A DNA stretch of 64,000 bases from Dromaius novaehollandiae (lineage: Eukaryota; Chordata; Aves; Casuariiformes; Dromaiidae): the NCBI RefSeq assembly GCF_036370855.1, contig NC_088102.1, positions 70,627,601 to 70,691,600 on the forward strand, given 5' to 3'. The notes beneath the pieces are model-generated. The model made no database searches, was not told where the DNA came from, and worked only from the letters and a program-made list of their open reading frames with translations. The first letter of the stretch is position 1; each line of letters opens with the position of its first letter. The position numbers were made by a program, and so were the translations under genes. Positions 1-11,466 of this stretch are shown one piece after another.

Positions 1-1872
1 CTCGCCTCGCGGAGCTGGTGTCACTGGAGGAGAAGAGGGCAAGGCAGCCGCCCCTGCCACCCACGCTGACTCGAGCGGCTCCGAAAAGCCAGCGTTGGCA
101 GTTTGGAGCCCGCGGCCTTCGTGGCCGGTCCCACTGCGAGCGGCTTGGCCGGAAGGGGTTAAACAGGCGTGCCTGCCTTGGGGCTGTGGAGGGGAGCGAC
201 TGCCAGAAGGCAGGAGTCCAGCTGAGGCGGAAGGCTCCGGCTTGCAAACCCTCCCTGGCTTCGTGTCCTGTCCGGTGCGGGGGCAGGAGCCCTCCCTGGA
301 TAGCCCGGTCTGCGCGGCTCTGCTTGCGAGACCCTGAGGTCTCCGCTGGCCGAGTGGCAGCCACTTTCCGTCTGTCCCTCCAGGCCTCGAGGGAAAGGAG
401 TTGGATGAGTTAGGTGGAGGCAGGCGTAGGGGAGAGGCACGGCATTGTGGGGGCTTGGGATCCTCGGGGACTGGGGGCACGTTTGAGGGAGAAGGGGCCG
501 TCTCCCCCTCCCCATGCGGGCCGATAATGATCGCAGCAATCTGTGGAATCCAGGCGCTGTTGAGCTTGGCTTGGCCCCTGCCTTCTCAGTTACCGTCCTC
601 GCTCCGCCGCCTGCTTCGTCGGAACGGGCGGGATCAGCATCCCCCCTGCCTCCGAGATGTTTGTCTTGAGCAGCGGCCTGGCCGTTAATGACTTCCTTCA
701 GGGAGGCAGCGTGCCAGGCGCACGGGAGACGAGGGAGCGCGTTGAGCCGAATCCCTCTCGTGCGGCTCTTCTCGGGGCTCCCTGCCTGCCCGGGAGGTGG
801 AAGGGAGCTCCAGCCCCGCTGGAGGACATGCTTCACCCACCCTTGCTACCCCCATCTGCTCTTGGATGGGGTCGCGGGGGCGGATCTGGCACTGACTCGC
901 CTCCCCTTCGGGGCGCTCCGGCCTTGGCCGACCTCGATCCCGTGCCGCGGGCCGTGTCGACAAGCGTCGGGCGGCTCGTTTGCCGCGCTGGCAGCGGTGA
1001 GCCGCGTCTGGCTCCTGCCTCCTTCTGCTGCCGTCCCCGGGGGCCTGGGGCGGTCTCGCCGGTCGGCACGAAGCGTCGAGTGCGGCGCCTCGCGGCAGCA
1101 AGGGGCAGCTCCCCGGAGAGGCCGGACTCCTCGGCATCTCTCGGTCGCCAGGCCGCGTGACCGTGGCCAGCAGTACGTTGCCCGTGGAGACAGCCCGCGG
1201 CGGGCCTAGCGGCCTCCCGCGCTGCCACCATCCATAAGGGCTGAATTTCCCCCTCTGGATGGGGGAAAGATTATATTTAACGGGCGGACTTACTAGTGAG
1301 GACAAAAACGAGGCAAGAAGCAGAGCCTCTAAGTGTGTGCTTGTGTTGGGGGGCACCAGGGATGTCTCCCCCGCATCCTGGGGGCCTCTGCTCCCTTGCC
1401 GTGCCCACTTAGCGAGGGTGTAGCAGGCTGGCTTGCGTGAGGCACTTAAGCTGACCAAAGCCCCGGGGAGCTCTCGAGTTCCTTGTCCTGGCTCCTTGGT
1501 GCGGTATGAACTTGCCCTCTAGCGGCCATGAGCCCAAATATTTATTCTTGCCTCTGCATGGGCAGGCCGAGCTTTGGGACTGGGTGATGCCTCTGTAGAG
1601 CTTCTGCGGAGGTCAGGATTGCGCGTCTGACCCAAAGCCAAATCCGGCAGGGAGGGAAGGGAGCGGAATTGCTGCTAGGACTGTCCCCTTCTGCTGGGGA
1701 GGCTCCTGCTTCCTGAGCTCTCCTAGGGATGCTTCACAGGGAGGCTCCTGCCGGGAAGGTGCCACGAGGCTGCTCTGCAGCCTGCCTCCATCCCATCTTC
1801 CGATGGGTCAAGGCGGGCACAGCATCCCGCAGGTCTAGGGCTCGTGCTGACGCTGGCTGTCCCCTCTCCTAG
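1..1872 (+). other. CTNND1: CTNND1 intron (5' part of gene lies outside window), CpG-rich
   Basis: No coding exon is recognisable here. The next exon downstream begins with one base that completes a split codon, so this stretch must be intron of CTNND1, whose amino-terminal coding exons (coiled coil and phosphorylation region) lie upstream of the window. Roughly positions 600-1250 are dense in CpG and GC and could be an intragenic CpG island or an alternative promoter. No TATA box or exon was found to support that. Confidence 0.7.
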
Positions 1873-4800
1873 GAGTTACGAAGACATGCTGGTGGACGAA
1901 GTGGCCCCTGACCGGTACTACTGGGCCCCCTTGGCTCAGCACGAGCGGGGCAGCTTGGCCAGCCTGGACAGCCTGCGTAAGGGGGCCCCGGCCCCGGGCA
2001 ACTGGCGCCAGCCGGAGCTGCCGGAGGTCATAGCCATGCTGAGTTTCCGGCTGGACGCCGTCAAGTCCAACGCGGCCGCCTACCTGCAGCACCTCTGCTA
2101 CCGCAACGACAAGGTGAAGACGGAGGTGCGCAAGCTGAAGGGCATTCCCGTGCTGGTGGGATTGCTGGACCACCCCAAGAAGGAGGTGCATTACGGGGCC
2201 TGTGGGGCCCTCAAGAACATCTCCTTTGGCAAGGACCAAGACAACAAGATCGCCATCAAGAACTGCGATGGGGTACCTGCCCTGGTGCGCCTGTTGCGAA
2301 AGGCCCATGACATGGACCTCACGGAGGTGATCACAGGTAACTGCTCCGGGGAGGAAAGGAGGGACTGGTCCTTCGGGTGAGGGGTACGCAGTGCAGGTCT
2401 TGTGTCCTCGTGGTCTGACCCAGCGCCTCCCTTGTGTGGCACTGCAGGAACGCTGTGGAATCTGTCCTCGCACGACTCCATCAAGATGGCCATCGTGGAT
2501 CACGCGCTGCATGCCCTGACCGATGAGGTGGTCATTCCCCGCTCGGGCTGGGAGCGGGAGCCCAATGAGGACTCAAAACCCCGCCATATCGAGTGGGAAT
2601 CTGTGCTCACTAACACCGCTGGCTGCCTTAGGTACGGGAGGGGGCCGGATCCCAGCAGAGAGCTGCTGTGGGTTGGGGCTGCTGTGACGCTCCTTCCTGG
2701 AGTGGGGAGGTGGCTGCTTCCGGTAGCCTTGTGGGACTGCCATGGTGTCTGCAGAGGAGCTGCTCCTCTAGGATGGCTAGTGGTGATACAGTCCTTGATG
2801 AAGGAGAAGTTTCCCTCTGTGGGGAGGAGTTTTCCTCTGGTTGGAGCTCTGCTGGGTGGGGGCTGCTCCTCTCTGGCCCCCAGCGGTCTTGCCCGTGACG
2901 AGTGTCTCCTGCCCGCCAGGAACGTGAGCTCGGAGCGGAGCGAGGCCCGTCGGAAGCTGCGGGAATGCGACGGGCTGGTGGATGCCCTGATCTACATCGT
3001 CCAGTCCGAGATTGGCCAGAAGGACTCGGACAGCAAGGTACCGTGGTGGGGGTGGTGAACGGAGTGGGACCAGGGCCCATAGCGCTCCGCCCTTGTCACC
3101 CAGCGCCAGTAACGCTCTGCTGTTGGTGGTGGCTGCGGATGGATCTCTCAAGAAGGACAGAGAATGGAGGAGGGAGTCTAGGACTTCACCTAGGAGGAAT
3201 TTGAGGTGACAGGGCTAGCTGGAAAACCCAAGCTGAGCTCACATCTTTCTCTAACCCTCTTGCGAAGAGAGAAGCTCTGTGGGGTGAGACCCAGGTGTTT
3301 GACCTGGACAAGTCTAGCTGTCGGCCTGCAGCTGGCAATAGGAATACTTGTCTCTCCAACATGAGTGTAACGATACTCTCTGCCCACGCTGGTATCCCCA
3401 GCTCACGGCTCCCTGATCTGTCTTGACCCCCTGTTGACTTGAATCTTCCCTAGTTCTTTTCTTGAAGCACTTCTGCTTCTGGCAGAGACATTTTTGGCCC
3501 AGCAGGGTATGAACTTAAACCAGCAGGACTGGCCATGCCTGCCTGGGGATGGGGTCTGCTTCTGATCCATCTGAGATGGAGCTGCCTGGCCCCGGTTCAG
3601 CTCCGCTTGGTCTACCTCTGGCTTGTAAGCTGTGGTCAGGATGTGGCCCTCACCCAGGCAGATGTGGGCTGAGCACGTGCAGCTCTGAGCCAAACTCTCT
3701 GGCTCTCTCTAGCTGGTGGAGAACTGTGTGTGCCTGCTGCGAAACTTGTCCTACCAAGTCCATCGTGAGATCCCCCACGCTGAGCGCTACCAGGAGACAC
3801 CCCTGGCCCCTGCCAACAACACCGGGCCCCATGCTGCCAGCTGCTTTGGTGCCAAGAAGGGCAAAGGTTCGTTGGGTGGTGGCAGCATGGAGGGAGGTGG
3901 GACAAGGACAGGTCTACCTCAGTGGGGCTTGAGGGTGGTGTGGGGTCTCTGTGCTCCTACTCTGGCACCTCTTTGTGTGAAGGCTAAATTGCAGCTTTCT
4001 CTGGAGACGCAGTGATTTGTGCCTCCCCTGGCTTTGGGAGTTACTGCTTGCCTTGTCCAAAGCATTTGACACAAGCTAATGGTCTCCTGGTGGGTTTCTG
4101 TGGTGGTGGGATGGTGATGGCTGGATCTCCACTAACTCCACACCTTTCCCCTCTCTCCTGTGTTGTCCCTTCCCTTTGCTTTCTTGCCAAATGATCTGCC
4201 CCATGATGCTGTCGGCACTTCTCTCCTCCTGCCTCCTCTCTCTCCTGTCCTTCTCTCCGCTTCGCCAATAGACGAATGGTTCTCCAGAGGTGAGTGCGCT
4301 CTTGGTTTTAATTTTTCTGTGGTTTGACTGGGTGCTTTCTCTAGCTCTGTCCCACCCCAGCTGGGCATGTGCTGCCTGCACTGTGGTTCATGCCCTTGTC
4401 CTGTCCTGGGACGTGCTGGTAGCTTAGCTTCACCTTGCTTCTGGGCTTGTTGCTGTAGCAGGTGGCAATAAGCCGTTGGGCTCGGATGGGTGGGAAGAGA
4501 TGTCTTATGCCTCTGCGCTTGCTCTTTGAAGGTAAAAAGGCCCCAGAAGACCTTGGTGCTGATACAGTGGATTTCCCTAAAAGAACAACTCCAGCCAAAG
4601 GTATGTTCCTTCAGTGCATTAGTGCGAGGTTCAGGTGCACAGGCCCGGAGATGAGCTGGGTTGACTTCCCGCTAAAGTGGGGCCTCTCAAATGGATGAAG
4701 TTTGGCTTGCAAGTGGTGTCTTTGGTTGCCGAAGTTCCTGTTAAAACACTAGCTCTGCCGCAGACAGCTTTGAAGCTGGACCCTGCCAAAAGAGGCCTCT

Positions 4801-7800
4801 CATGTTTGGCAGAGGTCAGTGCTGCCTGAAGATGTGTTAGGGCTGCCAAGGGAGCTGTTGCCTTGGGGACTGAAGAACAGCATGGAGACGCAGCCTTGGG
4901 AAGGGTAGTCCTCTGCCATGTCACAGACTTCTCGGAGTGACTTATTCCCTGGCCTGCTCTTCTCTTCTAGTCCTGAAAGAGTTTAAAACCAAAAAGCACT
5001 GCCTAGAACAGTGCTCTCCAACACAAGTGTGAGGAAGGATCATTCTGAGAAGCCTTCAGGAACAAACCTCTAACTTCTGAGGGCTGCAAATCCCTCTCCA
5101 CTGGCTGAGCAGTGGCTGAACTCCAGCCCAGGGCTTGAGTTCAGCTCCTTGCTTTGTCCCAAAACACGCTGTGCTTCCTGGGAGGGCCCTAGAGCCCCTA
5201 AGGAGTGCAGAGAATTGACCTGTGCTGGAAGAATCGCAGGGAAGCTGAGGACAGACCTGACCCTGTGAGCAGCTCAGCTATGCAACTGCACCCCCTCTAG
5301 GCTGACCTGCGTGGTGGCTGGTGCAACTGGTCTTGAGCATAGCGTGGCAAGTGTGCCATCAGGCACTCACAGCCACTTCACACAGCAGGGAAGGAATCGG
5401 CATCCATCTCTGGGAAACCAGAGGAGCCACCTGTTAGGATGGATGCAAAACTCCTAGAGCAGGATGGAAAAATCTGGCCTCACAACTGCAAATTTTAACC
5501 CCATCCCTGCCTGGCTGCTGGATGGTGGCTGTCGATTAGAGAAGGGGAGAAGCAAGCTAAATACTGTTTTAGAAGCCCCTTCTCAGCATGTGTTTGCATG
5601 GAAAAGAGTTGATGCTTGGAGGCCTCATTCCTGTCTACCTGGTAGGGGAGCAGGGAGCTTGGTACTGCAGAGACCTGGTGCCCTCAGTCTGTGAGGATGA
5701 GCTGAACCCAAGCCTCTTCCAGCACGGTGCTGGAGTTACCCTTGGGTAACTTCTGCCTTGTCCCTTTGGCAGGCTATGAGCTGCTCTTCCAGCCAGAAGT
5801 GGTCCGGATATACATCTCCCTGTTAAAGGAAAGCAAGACTCCGGCTATCCTAGAGGCTTCGGCAGGAGCCATCCAGAATCTGTGTGCGGGCCGTTGGACG
5901 GTGAGTGCCTGGCGGAGGCGGGCACGTCCCAGTTCGTCAGCGCTGCAGGGAACGGGGCTTGGAGAAGCAGGGAGGCATCGCCCTCGGGTACCAGCAGAGC
6001 TGTAGAGGGCCACAGCCCAACCCTTTCAGGCTGGTCTTGTCACGCCTGACATCATGCCCAAGAAAACATCATTCAGGAGCACAATTCAGATGTGGGCCAT
6101 CTAGGTCCTGTGCTGTTGTTGGTTTGTGCTCCTGCCGGCTTTGTTTCCCTGAGACTGCCTGTATGTCTCCTTGCCTGCAGCCTGCTCCCCTCACTCCTTC
6201 AGCTGTTTAGGCTGAGCTTGAGGCTAAGGCCAAGTTGTGGACAGTCCTGCTCTTCAGCCCTCGCTTGTGTGCGTGAGGAGACCACCTGGGAGGTCTCGCT
6301 TGCCTGGCCTCCAAGAGGGCTTTGGCCTCAGACTTGCTGCTGAGTTTGCCCTCTCCCATTCACGGACGTAACCTGGGATTAGCAGGTTACAGGTCTGGGA
6401 ACTAGGAACCACCAGGCTTGGATTTAAACGTGGCTGAGGTGATCTGGGTCTGGCACTGTGCGGTGCCAGTAACTTCCAGCTTGCCAAGTCTCTGGGTCTG
6501 CCCTGAAGCAGCCACTTCTGCGCAGGGTGGAGAACATGGCTGGCTGCCTTTCAGAGCATCTGCTGCCCAGCTTTGCCCTGTCGGAGCCAAGGGGACAACA
6601 GCATAAATGGCAACTGACTGGTAGTGCCACGGAGCTGTGCGCCCTTTGGGTCTAGCACTGCCATGGGCCCCGTGTCCCTTGGGTGCCCCAGAGCAGGGCT
6701 CGGTCCTCCGTGCCCCTCCACTTGCTGTGTTACCAGACTCATGTCTGCCTGGGCCTAGGAGAGCCTTGGAGCAGCTCCCATGTGGATGGTGCCTTTCTGA
6801 CCTTGCGTAAGGCGTGAGGTATTTCATCCTGGGGCAGGAACGGGGCCTTCATAACCTCTCTCCCTGTTGAGCTGAAGCCAGGGATCCTTGTTGCTAAGAT
6901 CAAGGGGGGCTGCAAGGCTCCAGTCACGTCCCCGGTGCCAGGAGCAGAAAGAGGCTGTGCCTGCCCAGGTTACACTGGGCTACTCTACCCTCTCTCCCCC
7001 GCAGTACGGCCGGTGCATCCGTTCAGCGCTCCGCCAGGAGAAGGGGCTCTCCGCCATCGCCGACCTCCTGACCAACGACAGCGAGCGCGTCGTGAAAGCG
7101 GCGTCCGGAGCCCTGCGCAACCTGGCTGTCGACTTGCGGAACAAAGAGCTGATAGGTGAGGGCTGCTCGTGCTTTCCTCACCTACCTGGGGCAGGCAGGA
7201 ACCTCCTCTCTGCAGATCCTGGGCCGCTGAAGCGTGTGGGCCTGGCATTGGCCCGCTCTCTGTCTACTGCTCCTCTCCCAGAGCAGCATGTGATGGGCTC
7301 CATTGAGAAAAGCACCAAAACTGCTGGTCATTTCTGATCTTCCTCCAGTGACTCCTGCCCTCACCTTCCTCTCCTGCTCATGCCCAACTCTTTCTTCTTC
7401 CCAGGTAAACATGCCATCCCCAACCTAGTGAAGAACCTACCTGGAGGCCAGCAGACGCCAGCCAAAAACCTCTCGGAAGACACAGTGGTGTCGATCCTCA
7501 ACACTATCAACGAGGTCATCGTGGACAACCTCGAGGCCGCCAAGAAGCTGCGGGAAACGCAGGGGATTGAGAAGTTGGTGCTGATCAACAAATCTGGGTA
7601 GGTTCCATGGTACGAGGGCGGAGAAGGAGGTTCTCCTCCCTCGGCTTCCCCAGAGGCTTCCTCAAGGCTGAGGGCATTGCCGAACATCTCTTCCCTCGCC
7701 CCTTTCTAGGAACCGCTCGGAGAGAGAAGTCCGAGCTGCTGCCCTCGTCTTGCAGACGGTCTGGGGCTATAAGGAGCTGCGGAAGCCACTGGAGAAGGAA

Positions 7801-9102
7801 GGCTGGAAGAAGTCAGATTTCCAGGTAGGGGGATGGGTGGGGGGGAAAGTGCCCTGTTGCAGGCTAGGGCAGTGGGTGGGATCCTGTGGCAGGAAGAGTG
7901 CTACAGGGCGTAGGGGAAGGGGTGTCTGCGCACGTCTGAGCAGTCGCTGTCTGCTCCTCCAGGTGAACCTCAGCAACACCTCTCGGACCCAGGGGGGCAA
8001 CTCTTTTGATGACAGCACCTTGCCTCTCATCGACCGAAACCAAAAAGCAGGTACGCGTCCTCCCTTTAGCAAGGGTGCCCCAGGCCCTGAGAACACCCGC
8101 CTGCCCCCCTTATCTTCCCCTCGCTTGTGGGTGCCCGGAGCTGCTAGCCTCCCTCGCTCCCTGGCTTTTCCTGGGAGCTGTGGCTACGCGCACAAAGCTG
8201 TCTGCCTCGGCTTCAGATGGTTTCTCACCGCTAGAAATGGTGGCTGGAGTTTATGTAGGTCCTGTAACACCCTTGGGGCAACGGCGTGGTGGTGCAGGCC
8301 AAGTTGGCAGCTCGGTCTGGGCTCGTGGCTGCAGGGGCAGTGTCTGACTTGTTCTCCCACCCTTCCAGACAAAAAATCCTCCCGGGAGGAGATCCAGATG
8401 AGCAACATGGGACCAGGTAGGAGAGGGGCTGGAAGAGGGGCATTTTGCCTGCTCAGTGCGCCAGGCAGGGGCAGAGCTTGCCCCTTTGGGGAGGGTGCAG
8501 GCTCCCGTCGAGGCGGCGCGGTCTGACTGTGCCCTGTCCTGCTCCAGACAACTATTCCACACTCAACGAGAGGGACCACAGCAGGACGTTGGAGCGATCC
8601 GGTGACCTTGGAGACATGGAGCCGGTGAAGGCAGCGCCTTTGATGGTGAGAGGCTCTTCGGCATGAGAGAACTGGGTGGGCGGGTGGGGGGAAGACGCTG
8701 TCCTGGCTGGTAGGAGGAGGGGAGAACTGGGCTCCCACAACTAACCCCCCCCCCCCTTGCTCCGTCGCCCCTACTAACCCCCGTGTGTCTGCGGCAGGAG
8801 GAGGGGCAGGAATCGCAGCCTGAGGTAGAGGAGGCGGAGGAGGATGCTGCCATGTCTTACCCCGTGTCGGTATGTCCCGCAGTGCCCTGCCCAATCTGAA
8901 CAGCCTGGACAGATCCTGCTGCGCGCTCGCAAATTAGGGGTGCTTTGGCCAGCCAAATGCTGCTCTGAGCCAAATTCTGCTCTGATCGCTGCTGCCTCCA
9001 ATCGCTGCCTGATCCAGCGGCGGCCGGGATCACGGAGCTCCGCTTGCTCGCTCTCTGGGCCTGCTAACGTCTCTCCCTCTCTCTCCACAGCAGAAGATCT
9101 AG
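1873..9102 (+). CDS. CTNND1: Catenin delta-1 (p120-catenin), 3' fifteen coding exons
   Basis: p120-catenin binds the juxtamembrane tail of classical cadherins, controls cadherin turnover, and regulates Rho GTPases and Kaiso. Fifteen exons join in one frame: 1873-2336, 2448-2631, 2920-3037, 3713-3866, 4273-4290, 4532-4600, 5773-5900, 7005-7155, 7405-7597, 7710-7824, 7963-8050, 8369-8416, 8548-8645, 8798-8869 and 9091-9102. All have GT/AG borders and give 636 residues ending in QKI plus stop. The protein starts at SYEDM and covers the armadillo repeats, the insert loop around DEWFSR, and the C-tail. It is near-identical to human p120 through motifs such as WAPLAQHERGSLASLDSLRK and GYELLFQPEVVRIYISLLK. 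The amino-terminal third is outside the window. All three alternatively used p120 exons (A, B, C) are recognisable. Identity is very secure; inclusion of each cassette exon in mRNA is inferred. Confidence 0.97.
4273..4290 (+). other. CTNND1: CTNND1 18-nt microexon (p120 exon C)
   Basis: This exon encodes DEWFSR within the insert loop of the armadillo domain. It is bounded by AG and GTGAGT, starts and ends in phase 1, and can be skipped without changing frame. It corresponds to human p120 alternative exon C, which interrupts a basic stretch in the loop and is included in a tissue-restricted way. It is far too short for ORF-based detection and was found by reading the exact human motif. Confidence 0.93.
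8369..8416 (+). other. CTNND1: CTNND1 cassette exon, equivalent of p120 exon A (48 nt)
   Basis: This exon encodes the residues DKKSSREEIQMSNMGP. Human exon A is 63 nt and begins DKKPDREEIQMSNMG, so the bird form is about five codons shorter at its 3' end. The exon is phase 1 at both ends and a multiple of three, so inclusion is optional for frame. Confidence 0.85.
8798..8869 (+). other. CTNND1: CTNND1 cassette exon, equivalent of p120 exon B (72 nt)
   Basis: This acidic exon (EEGQES... to SYPVS) lies between the exon ending in PLM and the four-codon terminal exon. Human exon B encodes a comparable acidic segment with EGQES near its start and SYP near its end, but is 29 residues against 24 here. 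Both ends are phase 0, so the exon can be skipped cleanly. Confidence 0.85.
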
Positions 9103-10695
9103 CCGCCGTCCCTGCCTCCACTCAGTTTGGGTTGATAATATATTATATATATATATATAATAACTCTTCGTGGTGGAATGGACTGATTTTTACCTTATTT
9201 TTGTTTTTCTGCTGGACTGTTTGTGCCAACTAGCCAGCCAAAGGCCTGGGCCTGGGCCCCGCTGGGGGGGGCGGCCCAGGCCCCTCTGCCGCCTCTAGAC
9301 AGCTGCACCTCCCCGTGCCGGGGCGTCTTTATCAATACTTCTTCCTCCCTGTGCTCCGCCACCTCCTTCCTCCGGGGAGCGGAGTAAAGCCTCCTGCCTG
9401 ACTGCGCCGCCTCGACCGGCGTGGATGCTGCAAAAGGACTCCGGATCTCTGCCTTCGCCAGGAACTGCCTTCTCTCTCCCGGCCGGAGAGACGTCCGCCT
9501 GAGCCGGGACGGGGACCCCACCTTCCCCGCACCCTCTTTTTGGTGCCTCGAGGAGATGTTTTTGGGCGGCGTCACCCTTCCACTGAGGCTGCGGGGACAA
9601 CGGGGGGGGCGGCGGGGAAGGAGAAACAGCAATAACTCCTCTTGCTTTGCTCTAGCTGAGGGTCGTGGGGGGGTGTGGGGAGGGGAAGGGGGCTCTGACC
9701 CCTCGGCCTCGCTCCGCCGCGGGGGAGCGGAGAGGCCGGGATGGGGTGACCGTAGGAGGAGGGATCCTGATGTGGGAAGATGGGTGGGAGCGGGATGGGC
9801 CTCCCCGGGCGGGAGGGCGGCAGGAAGGAAGGGGTGCAGCAGGGCTGGGGTTTTTTTTTGGGGGGGGGGGGGAAGAGGTTTCTTAGGGCCTGGCTCGAGT
9901 GCTGGAGCGCCTCGGGCCGGGCGGGAGGGCTGTGACAGCGGCGAGCAGGTCATGCCAGGGTCCCCCCCCCCCTTTCGTCCCCCGCCCCCCCGGGCTGACC
10001 GCAGCGGTGCCCCTCTCCCTTTCTCTTGACACGTGCCTTTCTTTGCCACTGTGAAAAAGCTCTTTGAGTCGTGCTGCCCGGCTTCGCTGGGGCAGGGGGG
10101 GTTTGGGGGGGTCGGGCAGGGCTGAGCGCTGTCCTCGCTGCTGCCTGGGCAGGGGGGGCCGTAAGTGCTGCAATCTTTTGGGGGGGGGACCTCAGGCTCT
10201 CTGTGCAACTGGAAGCCTTGCAAGGCTGCAAACTGGAGCTAGAGCTGTCCCCCTCTTTGTAGCTCGAGGTAAGGACCCCCCCATGGGTGCTGTCCTCCCC
10301 CCGGGGGCTCCTGTGCCGTGGGGGCTGCGTCAATCTGTGCCTCTTGCCCCCGCCCCGTCCCCCTCCTCGCTCCCTGGCTGCGAGTCCCGGCCGGCTCCAG
10401 CCCCATCTCAGCTCGGTTTGGTTTTGTCCTGGGGTCTAACTCTTCTTTCTGTTTCTTACGTATGTAAAACACTAATTTTTTTTTTAAATCTTTAATTCAG
10501 ATGAACCAAAAAAAGAAAAAAAAAAAGCTTCCCCCTTCCCTCCTCTCCCGGGGCTGCGCGTGTCCCCGCGCGGGGGAAGGAGGGGAGCCGGGGGGGAACC
10601 TGCTGTTCCGTGTCTGATTCCTGTGCACACTCTTGTAACGCTTTTCAAACAAAATGATTTTTTTATATAAATAAAGTTTTTAAAGTGTGTGTGGG
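9103..10695 (+). other. CTNND1: CTNND1 3' UTR
   Basis: The stretch after the TAG stop runs to a canonical AATAAA. It holds an (AT)n tract at about 9135-9163, several G or C homopolymers (for example near 9859-9871) and an A-rich block near 10506-10527. No other gene was seen in it. Confidence 0.8.
10670..10675 (+). terminator. CTNND1: CTNND1 polyadenylation signal
   Basis: A canonical AATAAA is followed by a T-rich and GT-rich stretch (TTTTTAAAG then GTGTGTGGGTGTGG), the usual arrangement of a cleavage signal with its downstream element. It lies about 1.57 kb after the CTNND1 stop. Confidence 0.85.
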
Positions 10696-11390
10696 TGTGG
10701 GTGTGGGCAGAGGCCGGTGCTGTTGGGGGGATGCTCTCGGGGGGGAGGGAGGCGGCAGCAGCTCCTGGGCGCTGGGCTTTCGTGGCTCCAGGACTGGTTT
10801 TTATCTTGATTTAGTATCACGACTAGGAGCTGCTGCAAATATCGCATGCAACTTTAGCTTCTGCTTAAAACCAGCTCCAGACCTTCCTCCTGTTTTCATT
10901 TTGCAAAGGTTTCGTTGGCGGCGCCAAGCGCTGCTTTTTGCCCCGTAACTGCGGGCTGGCATAGGAAACGGGCTCGGCGGTGCAGCGGCTGGGCGCTGCC
11001 GCCTTCCCGCATCCGGCGCTTGAATCACAACCATCTCGGGGGTAGGAAACGCCGAACTTGCGGCGTTTTTGGCGGCGTGTTGCTCTCCCGAGGGTGCTCT
11101 AGCCCCTGGCCCGCCCTCAGCCTGCTGCGTTACCCCGGGGCGATGCCGCCGTGGGCGGCAGCCCCGAATCTTGCTTTAGTGCAAGACAGGGTTGTGCACG
11201 AAGCCGGATGCGGATGAGGCCGAATGCTCCCCCCGGCATCCGCGCTTCCCCCCACCCCAGCAAGCCGTGCTCGGCTGCCCCTGAGCCTTCCCTAAAGCAG
11301 GGCCAGGACCCCCCTCCTTCCCCAAAGGGGCACGTGAGGCGGCTCCAAGACCCCGGTGGGAGGAAGCGGAGTGGAGGCAGAGCCAGGCTG
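10696..11390. other. Intergenic gap between CTNND1 and LPXN 3' ends
   Basis: About 0.7 kb separates two convergent genes. No ORF, RNA gene or repeat was recognised. In mammals this interval contains an olfactory receptor cluster; nothing of that is visible here. Confidence 0.6.
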
Positions 11391-11396
11391 TTTATT
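11391..11396 (-). terminator. LPXN: LPXN polyadenylation signal
   Basis: TTTATT on the plus strand is AATAAA on the minus strand. It lies about 70 nt after the LPXN stop codon, giving a very short 3' UTR. Confidence 0.8.
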
Positions 11397-11466
11397 CCTT
11401 TGCCGACAGCGGGACGGGGGGCCGGAAAACGCAAGGCGGGGGGTCCCATTTTTGGGGGGGGGGGGG

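Noticed and set aside
1-1250. Several open frames in the CpG-rich first kilobase
   Set aside because: None encodes known CTNND1 N-terminal sequence or another family; GC-rich sequence is open in many frames.
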